Source: a virus
Virus record (IMG/VR): IMGVR_UViG_3300018984_000002
Coordinates: 1-64,000 of that record
DNA: 64,000 nt
Reading direction: 5' to 3' (one strand)
The notes under the pieces were generated by a model, which saw nothing but the letters and a program-made list of their open reading frames with translations, did not search any database and was not told where the DNA came from. Of the stretch, positions 56,445 to 64,000 are shown one piece after another; position 1 is the stretch's first letter, and each line of letters starts with the position of its first letter. Position numbers and translations under genes: made by a program.

Positions 56445-59400
56445 ATGTCACAGTTGGCTGCTGGAATAAATGAAATTGGAATGCCAGATCCATCTCAATT
56501 AGATGGGTTAGGAAAAGCAGTACAATCATACAATCAACAGATTATCAAACTGCAAACAACACAAGCAGCCGCACAAGCTAGTTTTTGGGGCATACAAAAA
56601 GCCACTGAAGCTGCTAGCAAAACATTTGCAAGTAGTGTACCTACCATAAAAACTTCAGCAGAAGTATTTGAAAAGCTACAAATAAGTACTGGAAACTTGG
56701 GAAAAGTACTGCAAAAAGGATTTGAGGTAGGACAGATATTAAAAGTATTTAATATCTTACAAGAAGGTGCAATCAAAATGATTGCCCAATTTGATAGAAT
56801 CCCGCAAGCATTATCTTTAATGAATGCTAGTGGAGTAAGCACAGGAGTTATAGATGAATTTAGTCAAATTACTGAAGCACTTAAATTAAACGGAGCAGCC
56901 ATAGACCAATTTAGTTTAAATGCAGTTGCACGTTTTAATGAATTTAATGCTGGTCTTACTAGAGTTCAAACTTTATTTACAAAAGAAAGCGGTTTTAATG
57001 TTGAAAAATATGGAGAAGATCTACAAAAATTAGTTGATGGTCCACTTAAAAATAGTATTACAAGTATTGAAGCACTTGATGGTGCATACAACGCTATTTC
57101 GGCAGGTTTCACTAAAGCAGCAGACTCACAAGCTGTAATGACAGCAGGTTTGAAGTTAGCTAAAGCTGGTGGCGCAGATAGTGCAGACGTAATGCGATTA
57201 CTAGGTGCAACACTAAACGCTTACGGTAAAAGTGCTAGTGAAGCTGGCAAGGTTGGCGCACAGCTTAACCTGATTGTACAGAAAGGTATTACTACCATCC
57301 CGGAATTAGCTGGTGGTTTCGCTGAGACTGCTACTACAGCTAAAAGTGCTGGAGTATCCCTCGAAGATTTATCAGCCGCTGTGGCAGTATTAACCACTAA
57401 AGGTAATAGTACTCCCAGTGCTTTAACTGGTATTGAATCTATTTCACGTAACATTATTGCCAAAACACCTGAAGCAACTAAAGCATTAGAAGGATTAGTA
57501 GACGCCGCAGGTAAACCAGTTAAGTTTGATATTACCGAAATAAAAGCAGATGGTTTAGCTAAATCACTTCAGCGATTAAATCAAGCTGTTGGTGGCAACG
57601 TTGTCAAACTAAAAGAGATTATTCCTGAATCGAGAGCTTATTCAACTGCATTAGCGTTAATGCAAAATAACTCTAAAGATTTAGCTGATATTAGTTTGCA
57701 AATGGGTCAAACAACAGCTAAAGCATTAGACGAAGTATTTGGTCAACAAATTGCACAGAAAAGTGAAAAGTTTGTGCAAATTGTAAATCGATTTGGCGAA
57801 GTAATGATTAAGTTAGGTAAAAGCCTAACACCTGCATTTGAAAGTGGACTTAAAGTATTAGACACCGTATCAGAAACTATCGCTAAAATTCCAGATGGCG
57901 TAAAAGAAAATATTGCACAATTTTTATTAGCAGGTTTAGCATTTAAACAAACTACTGGGGCTGTTGGTGTATTCACAGCCACACTAGTTAAAGCCTTTTT
58001 AGCATACCAAGGCTTTCGTTTAAGTACGATGGCTTTTAATGGCGAATTATTTAAACAAATAGATATTATTGGAAAACTGTATAAAGCAAACGCAGGATTA
58101 TTGCCTGTTGCACTTCAATTATTTGGTGTAGACCAACAACGTATTTTAGCTGAAAAAGATTTATTGGTTGGCGGTGAAAAAAATGTAGTAGTAACTAAAA
58201 CTAGAGTACAAGCTGCAAAAGAATTAGCTACTGAAAAGAAAGATTTAGTAGGCGCATTAAAAACACTGATTGGTTTAGATCGCGAAGCATTAATTGTTTC
58301 GAGCAGCGTAGCTAAAAGTTACGACGAACAAGTAGCTGCCATACAACCACTTGTTGATTTAAATAAGCGTGTTAAAAAATCACGCGAAGAAGCAACTAAA
58401 GCTAATAGTGATTTTGTCAAAGCAGAAGAAACACTAAATAGTAAGCGGGAAAAGTTTAGTCAACTAGAAGAAGAATTACTAAAGAAGAAAGAAGCACAAA
58501 AACAACTACAAGAAGAAGCTAGTAAATTACTACAAAGCAAAGATACTACGCCAGAAGTCCGAAAACAAGTAGTAGAAAAAGTAGAAACAATTAAAAGCGA
58601 TGTTGGTAAGTCTGAAACTGAACGGTTAATTCGGCTTAAAGAAATTCAACGACAAGAAGAGTTAGTTGGGAAAGCAAAAAATAAAGTAGCGGAAACAACT
58701 AAAAAAGAAGCAGACACAGTTGCTCAAGTTACTAAAGACCAACTAGAACTAGTATCTGCTCGTCGTAATGCTGCCGCTTTAGCCCAAAAAGCTAAAGAAG
58801 CTGAAACATTAGCAGAGATTGCAAACACAGAAGCAAAAACAGCTAATGCCTTAGCAAGCAAAAGTGGTTTTAAAGATGTTGCATTAAACACAGCTGCTGA
58901 AGAAGCAAACACAATTGCTAAAACACAAAATGCAATAGCAAGTAAATCCAGGGTTGCGGCTACAGAAGCAGATATAGCAGTCCGAAAAATAAATACAGGA
59001 TTACTGCAATCAGAAGCAATCGCTGAAAATAAACTAATAGAAACAAAGTTATTAGGACTAAAAACTACTGTTGGTAATAATGCAATTACAAAACTATTTA
59101 CTACTAATATTTCGGACTTATTAAGTGACTTAAGTAAAACTGTAAGTACCACCCTTGGATTTACGACAGATAAATTTAAAGATTTCTTTGGTTTTCTAAG
59201 TCAAAAAAGTGGCAGTAAAGGATTCTTTGTTGGGCTGAAAGAAGATTTTGTATCTAACTTTAAAGAAATAAAGAAAAGTATAGAGAATCCTGTAGATAGC
59301 TTTAATAAACTAAAATCTGGAGCAATAGATAGTTTTAGTGCAATCACTGAAGCCAGTAAAAATTTAGGTACAGGTGGTAGTGGTTTCTTTAGTGGTTTAC

Positions 59401-62400
59401 TTACTAGTGCTACTGGATTTTTTGAGACTATTAAAAAAGGCACTAAAGATGTTGCGTTAGGGTTAGCCGATATTGCTGTAGGACTAAAAGATGGAGCAGT
59501 AGGAGCACTTAAGTCTGTAAAAGAAATGGAATTTTCTTTTGGAGGCTTAAAGAAAGCAATGAGTGGAGGATTAAGTGGTGTAGTTGGCTTGCTTACCACT
59601 GGGTTATCTGCGGCTATTGCAGGGGCAAGTACTGCCTTTGGCGTATTAGCTACTGCCGCTAAATTTGCATGGGCTGCTGTAAGTGGTCCAATGGCTCCAT
59701 TGTTATTAGTGTTAGGAGCTGTGACAGCTGGAGTAGCGTTACTTTATGACAAATTCTTTGGTTTCGGTAAAGCAGCAGATAATTTAAATAAAGAATTTGA
59801 AAATATCAGCAAAGAAACATCTAAGTCTTTAGAAGAAGTAGATAAAACTTTTGAGGCAACAGCTAAAGCCGCTGATGAAACTTTGCTTAGTTCTTTTAAA
59901 AAACTAGGTGAAGAAGCTCCTAAATCAGTCTTAGGTATTGAAGATTCTATTAAGCCTCTCAAGAATGAAATAGAAATACAAAAAGGAGCTTTTGGTAGTC
60001 TTTTAGATATGATTAAAAATGGTTTTAAAGACCCACTTAAAGCTATTAAAGATTTTATATTAAACATTACAGGACTAGGCAAAGCTATAGATGTAGTGAG
60101 TAGTGCTAGTAATAATCTAGGTGGATTTTTCAATAAAATAACAGACTTTATTAAAAAAATACCTTTAATTGGGGATGCTGTTGAATTACTTGAAAATGTC
60201 GGTAAAACTATTGGTGGTTTGGTAGATGGTGTCGGCAAATTCTTTGGGGGTATCAAAGAAGCTTATGAATTAGACCAGATAGTAGAACCTGTTAGTAAAC
60301 TGCGTAAAGCCGGAGAAGATTTAGCTACTGATCAATTACGTGCAAGTAAAGCTATTGGAGCATACAACAAAGGATTATTCCAAACCAAAGAACTAAATGA
60401 GTTAGTACTAAAAGGAAATAAATTAAGCACTGAACAAGTAGCTATTAAAACAGCTTTACTTGAAAAAGAATCAGCTGCAATGCAAAGGCTAGTAGATAGA
60501 GCTAATGCAGAAACAGGTGCTAACAACAAACGTATTGAAGAAGCTCAAAAGTTAGCTGATCAATATAAAAAAGTAACTAAAGATGCTAGTGGAAACGAAG
60601 TAGAAGATTTAAAAAATCAGGATATAAGGCGTGTAAAACTACTCGAAGAAATAGAGATCATTGAAGCTAAAAACAAAAAGCTACAAGACTCTGTTTCTCA
60701 AGCAAAAGAAGAACTTCAACTAGTAATTAAATTACAACAAGAGCGAGAAAGACTGCAAGAACGAGTCCGAAATAATAAGGGAGATGATTTAGATCCTACC
60801 AAAGGTGACGTAGCAGGTGAGAACTACATCAAAAACTCTCTAAATCGGGGCTTACAGGCTAGCACAGAAGAGTTGGATAATTACTCAAAGAAAGTACAAG
60901 CAGTATTAGATGGCACGGGTAAGTACCTAGAAACCACCACAGACAAGACGGGTAATAAGATTACTACCCTGACAAAGATCAAGCTCACAGACTTAGAAGG
61001 AGCAACAGACAAGCTTGACGAGAAAGTCATGGGGGCTGTTGGAGCTGTAGACGCACTGTTTGAACAAGGATATATTGACAGTGACAAAGCTGCTGAAAAG
61101 ATTACAGAGACATTAGAGAAGACGGTTACCGGATCTACTGGTAAGATACAAAAGCTTAAAGAACTGTTAGACCCACAAACTCAAATCGACTTAATTAATC
61201 AAGTAGTTGACTATCAACAAAAAGCAAGTCAAAGTCAAATCGGCTTAAAAACCAAAGAAATAGAAAAACTGAAATCATTAGACGAAGCACGTTTAGCTAA
61301 CTCTAGTGAAGTAGCAAAAAATATACGTAAGATTGAAGCTGAACAAATGGAGATTCAGCGCACTACGCTTGAAAAACAAATAGCGGCTTTAGTAAATTCA
61401 AAGCAAGGTAGTCCACAAAAGATCAAAGAATTGACAGCAGACCTTGAAAAACTAAAGTCAGATCAAAAAGGTCAACAAATAAGAAATAGTGTTAGTGACG
61501 CTAACCAAGAAAACAATGATAGAAAACAACAGTTAGATAAAGACTTAGAACTACAAAAAACGTATGAAGCAGCAAAAATAGGCAGTGTAGAAGCAACTAG
61601 TAAAAAGATTCGCCAGATAGAAGAAGAACAATTAGGTATTCAAAGAAAGAATCTACAAAATGAAATAGACGTATTAACAGCAGCTGGAAGTGATCCTAAA
61701 AAAATAGCCGAACTACAAAAGAGTATGGAAAAACTCAATGTGGAATCTCGTGCTAAACAAATGAAAGATAAGATAGATGATGCTACAAAAGAAACAGAAG
61801 CCACAAGAGAAAAATTAGGTAATCAACTAGAACTAGAACGTACATTCCAACAAGCTCGTATTGGAGATAATGTTGAAACTACCAAAAAGATAAATCAGTT
61901 AGAACTACAACAACTCCAAGCTTCTAAATTAGCACTAGAAGCTAAAGTTAAAATAATGAAACAAACTGGCGTTGATCCTGAAGAGATTAAAAAAGTAGAA
62001 CAACAAATAACTTTAATTACAGCACAAGAAAGTGCTAAACGTATTACTAACATTCAGTCTGAAATGGCTGCAAGAGTAGCCAAAGTAAAACAAGCTACAG
62101 AAAAACAAATTAGCTTAGACGAATTAGCAAGACTTAAAGGTGAAAAGTCATTCAAAGATGCTAGTGATAATGCAATAAAATTACGTCAGGAAACCAATGC
62201 AAAAGAACAACAACTGTTATTAGAACAAATTAACCGTACTAAGTCTGCTGGTGGAAATACAGACGAATTACAAAAACAGTTAATTGATAAACAAATAGAG
62301 TATCAAAAAATACTTACTGAAAAAATACAAAAAGAAGTAGAACGCCGTAAACAGATACTTAGTAATAGTGTTAATGAACAAGTATTAGAACAAACTAAAT

Positions 62401-64000
62401 TACTTAATAGTTTGGACGCTCAGAGTAAGAGTTTGGAGTCCGAAAATAAGCTACAAGATAGTCGTAAATCCCTACTAGAAGCCCAAAACCAGTACCAAGT
62501 AGCTATGCTGCAGAACCAGCTTAAGACTACTAATGACGTGGTAGTAAGAGCTGATATAGAAAAACAAATTGCAGAACGTAATTTTAAAAATCTACAAGAC
62601 CAACAAAGTAGTGAATTAGCTTCCTTACAAGTACAAGAACAACAAAACAAACTTGCGGCTGAACGCGAACAGATTCAATTACGTTTAAGTAAGCTACAAA
62701 ATCAGTTAAGTCAAGATCAACTTAAATTAGACATTGAAACAGCTACTCGTACTCGCAGTAAAAGCGAAGAAGAAATAGTTGCTATGAACAATCAGTTAGC
62801 TACGCTGGCTGAACAAGGTAATGTATTAGAACAACAACAAGGTTTATTAGAAAAAAATAGTCAACAACAACAAGAAATTACAAAAAATAATCGACTACAA
62901 CTAGAATACAAACAACGTAGTGCTAGAGAGTCTGCAAGTATTGATTTAGAGTTGGCTAAAAATAAACAACAATTAGCTGTGTTTGAGAAGATGGCTCAGA
63001 CAGCTAAGATACGTGCAGATATTACTCAAACTGTTGCAGACATAGAACTTAAATCTGCAACTGCTATTGGTAAATTAAATGAAAATAGAACTAAACTATT
63101 AAACCAACAAAAAGAAATTATAGATGATTCTCTTAGTGCTAGTCAAAATAGTTACCAAATAGCTGCCGATCTTACTACTGACGAAAAAGAAAAAGCGCAA
63201 ATCCAAAAAGAAGCATTAATGGTACGCGCAGCCACTCTTGACAAACAACAAAGTATTGAAAAAGAGTTACTTGAGATACAGTTACAACAAAATAAACTAG
63301 CCCAAGAACGTCAAAAGATAGAAGCAGATATTGCTGTTATTCGTAAAAGTGCAGAACTACAAGCTGTTATCGCAGAAGACAAACGTATTCAAGCAGATAA
63401 AACTAAATCTAAAGAAGAAAAAGAAGCTAGTAGTGCAACAGTAGCGGCAAAACAAGTTGACGTGGCAGCAGCAAATTATGAACGAGACATCTTAACTAAA
63501 CAACAAGAACTGACCAAAAAAGACGAAGAAATACAAAGACGTAAATTAAGTAATAAACAATTTCAAGAAACTCAAGGACTACAAGTTGAGTTAGCTAAAT
63601 CTACTGAAGATAAAAACGACGATATTGTAGTACGTAATAATGCATTAGCTAATGCACGTAGTAACGCCAGTTTGGTGTCAGATACTCCTGTTAAAGTAGC
63701 GAACACAGAGTTACCTAAATTTGCCGATTATATAAAGCAATTAAATATAAGCTTACCTAAATTAAGTGATTTAACTCAACAATCTGTTAAGGAGGTAAGT
63801 AACAATACTAGTAGTGTCCGAAATAATAATAGTACTAGTAATGTAAATAACAATAGTGCAGTTAAACAAGGGGATATAAAAGTTGATGCCCCAATTACTA
63901 TTAATATTGAAAAAGCTAAAGATAACGATATTGCAGTAGAAACAGGTAGTGAAGTTTACAATGTACTGTATGATGTATTCCGTAAAGTGGAACAAAGAGT
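56445..64000 (+). CDS. Tape measure protein, 5' part (at least 2518 aa)
   Basis: One open frame from ATG 56445 to the end of the window, 2518 codons with no stop. The N-terminal part (about 60-430) resembles phage tail tape measure domains (TP901-type): A-L-K-L-A-K-A-G-G-A-D, L-L-G-A-T-L-N-A-Y-G-K, L-V-Q-K-G-I-T-T-I-P-E-L-A and S-L-E-D-L-S-A-A-V-A. Near 1050-1105 is a hydrophobic stretch (A-I-A-G-A-S-T-A-F-G then P-M-A-P-L-L-L-V-L-G-A-V) fit for membrane passage. From about 1350 to 2400 it is almost pure Gln/Lys/Glu coiled coil. It sets tail length and guides DNA ejection. At the usual 0.15 nm per residue the visible part alone implies a tail over 370 nm. Several dispersed-repeat copies are read in frame. 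Confidence 0.9.
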   Translation, partial: MSQLAAGINEIGMPDPSQLDGLGKAVQSYNQQIIKLQTTQAAAQASFWGIQKATEAASKTFASSVPTIKTSAEVFEKLQISTGNLGKVLQKGFEVGQILKVFNILQEGAIKMIAQFDRIPQALSLMNASGVSTGVIDEFSQITEALKLNGAAIDQFSLNAVARFNEFNAGLTRVQTLFTKESGFNVEKYGEDLQKLVDGPLKNSITSIEALDGAYNAISAGFTKAADSQAVMTAGLKLAKAGGADSADVMRLLGATLNAYGKSASEAGKVGAQLNLIVQKGITTIPELAGGFAETATTAKSAGVSLEDLSAAVAVLTTKGNSTPSALTGIESISRNIIAKTPEATKALEGLVDAAGKPVKFDITEIKADGLAKSLQRLNQAVGGNVVKLKEIIPESRAYSTALALMQNNSKDLADISLQMGQTTAKALDEVFGQQIAQKSEKFVQIVNRFGEVMIKLGKSLTPAFESGLKVLDTVSETIAKIPDGVKENIAQFLLAGLAFKQTTGAVGVFTATLVKAFLAYQGFRLSTMAFNGELFKQIDIIGKLYKANAGLLPVALQLFGVDQQRILAEKDLLVGGEKNVVVTKTRVQAAKELATEKKDLVGALKTLIGLDREALIVSSSVAKSYDEQVAAIQPLVDLNKRVKKSREEATKANSDFVKAEETLNSKREKFSQLEEELLKKKEAQKQLQEEASKLLQSKDTTPEVRKQVVEKVETIKSDVGKSETERLIRLKEIQRQEELVGKAKNKVAETTKKEADTVAQVTKDQLELVSARRNAAALAQKAKEAETLAEIANTEAKTANALASKSGFKDVALNTAAEEANTIAKTQNAIASKSRVAATEADIAVRKINTGLLQSEAIAENKLIETKLLGLKTTVGNNAITKLFTTNISDLLSDLSKTVSTTLGFTTDKFKDFFGFLSQKSGSKGFFVGLKEDFVSNFKEIKKSIENPVDSFNKLKSGAIDSFSAITEASKNLGTGGSGFFSGLLTSATGFFETIKKGTKDVALGLADIAVGLKDGAVGALKSVKEMEFSFGGLKKAMSGGLSGVVGLLTTGLSAAIAGASTAFGVLATAAKFAWAAVSGPMAPLLLVLGAVTAGVALLYDKFFGFGKAADNLNKEFENISKETSKSLEEVDKTFEATAKAADETLLSSFKKLGEEAPKSVLGIEDSIKPLKNEIEIQKGAFGSLLDMIKNGFKDPLKAIKDFILNITGLGKAIDVVSSASNNLGGFFNKITDFIKKIPLIGDAVELLENVGKTIGGLVDGVGKFFGGIKEAYELDQIVEPVSKLRKAGEDLATDQLRASKAIGAYNKGLFQTKELNELVLKGNKLSTEQVAIKTALLEKESAAMQRLVDRANAETGANNKRIEEAQKLADQYKKVTKDASGNEVEDLKNQDIRRVKLLEEIEIIEAKNKKLQDSVSQAKEELQLVIKLQQERERLQERVRNNKGDDLDPTKGDVAGENYIKNSLNRGLQASTEELDNYSKKVQAVLDGTGKYLETTTDKTGNKITTLTKIKLTDLEGATDKLDEKVMGAVGAVDALFEQGYIDSDKAAEKITETLEKTVTGSTGKIQKLKELLDPQTQIDLINQVVDYQQKASQSQIGLKTKEIEKLKSLDEARLANSSEVAKNIRKIEAEQMEIQRTTLEKQIAALVNSKQGSPQKIKELTADLEKLKSDQKGQQIRNSVSDANQENNDRKQQLDKDLELQKTYEAAKIGSVEATSKKIRQIEEEQLGIQRKNLQNEIDVLTAAGSDPKKIAELQKSMEKLNVESRAKQMKDKIDDATKETEATREKLGNQLELERTFQQARIGDNVETTKKINQLELQQLQASKLALEAKVKIMKQTGVDPEEIKKVEQQITLITAQESAKRITNIQSEMAARVAKVKQATEKQISLDELARLKGEKSFKDASDNAIKLRQETNAKEQQLLLEQINRTKSAGGNTDELQKQLIDKQIEYQKILTEKIQKEVERRKQILSNSVNEQVLEQTKLLNSLDAQSKSLESENKLQDSRKSLLEAQNQYQVAMLQNQLKTTNDVVVRADIEKQIAERNFKNLQDQQSSELASLQVQEQQNKLAAEREQIQLRLSKLQNQLSQDQLKLDIETATRTRSKSEEEIVAMNNQLATLAEQGNVLEQQQGLLEKNSQQQQEITKNNRLQLEYKQRSARESASIDLELAKNKQQLAVFEKMAQTAKIRADITQTVADIELKSATAIGKLNENRTKLLNQQKEIIDDSLSASQNSYQIAADLTTDEKEKAQIQKEALMVRAATLDKQQSIEKELLEIQLQQNKLAQERQKIEADIAVIRKSAELQAVIAEDKRIQADKTKSKEEKEASSATVAAKQVDVAAANYERDILTKQQELTKKDEEIQRRKLSNKQFQETQGLQVELAKSTEDKNDDIVVRNNALANARSNASLVSDTPVKVANTELPKFADYIKQLNISLPKLSDLTQQSVKEVSNNTSSVRNNNSTSNVNNNSAVKQGDIKVDAPITINIEKAKDNDIAVETGSEVYNVLYDVFRKVEQR

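Noticed and set aside
474-63830. Dispersed repeats as a CRISPR array or a cyanobacterial HIP1-type palindrome
   Set aside because: Copies are irregularly spaced over the whole window, on both strands, without spacers; the core is not palindromic and is not GCGATCGC.
56534-63995. Several minus-strand open frames (74-170 aa) within the tape measure gene
   Set aside because: They are antisense to a continuous 2518-codon plus frame, are Ser/Leu/Pro/Ala-rich as expected for shadows of a Lys/Gln/Glu-rich coiled coil, and lack binding sites.

Overview
The window is part of the genome of a long-tailed double-stranded DNA bacteriophage (siphovirus-like), either free or as a phage-plasmid. It is AT-rich, densely coded, and has no ribosomal, tRNA or central-metabolism genes. 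The virion module runs in Mu/lambda-like order: probable small terminase, large terminase (TerL), MuF-like minor head protein, prohead protease, scaffold-like protein, decoration-like protein, major capsid protein, Mu gp36-like connector, tail terminator, tail tube, holin candidate, endolysin and a tape measure gene that runs off the right edge. I infer a filamentous cyanobacterial host with low confidence, from the low GC and the AP2-bearing GIY-YIG endonucleases; nothing in the window proves it.

Layout. Positions 1-10163 are a minus-strand block of mostly small unknown genes. It also holds a cytidylyltransferase-dCMP deaminase fusion, a HicB-like protein and two large unknown proteins (255 and 765 aa). 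Positions 10164-10541 are a structured non-coding divergence upstream of the terminase genes. Positions 10542-42263 are the plus-strand head and connector module, interrupted by minus-strand insertions: a RecA-like ATPase, an HU-like protein, an XRE repressor-like protein with a broken macro-domain gene, and a ClpP-like protease. Free-standing homing endonucleases lie within and at the end of this module: two GIY-YIG/AP2, one LAGLIDADG and one HNH. Positions 43522-53619 are mostly minus-strand accessory genes: a third ATPase paralogue, a DEDDh exonuclease, a methyltransferase, an RNA ligase, a YopX-like and a ribbon-helix-helix protein, and a divergent pair that includes an Acb2-like anti-CBASS candidate. 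Positions 53690-64000 are plus-strand: a Rha-like regulator, the lysis genes and the tape measure.

The most unusual content is a set of at least twelve small basic proteins scattered among the head and tail genes. Most start with a short leader (MxTLFISDI or MYYLSDI type) that ends in Phe-Ala or Phe-Ser, followed at once by a lysine-rich block (ARKKGSKDKKKR) and glycine-rich hydrophobic segments. One carries an alpha/beta-hydrolase site and one an ADP-ribosyltransferase-like region. The same [LIV]-A-x-F junction occurs in the protease, scaffold-like, decoration-like and MuF-like proteins. I infer a capsid-targeting leader cut by the prohead protease, giving packaged DNA-binding or membrane-active cargo, analogous to the T4 internal proteins but with a different signal.

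A second genome-wide signal is a dispersed element with consensus AGTCCGAAAWAATAAGGG. I count about 40 copies by eye, on both strands, inside and between genes. One copy sits at the break in the macro-domain gene, two supply stop codons, and five encode the FISD core of the cargo leader. No portal gene is recognisable in the window.
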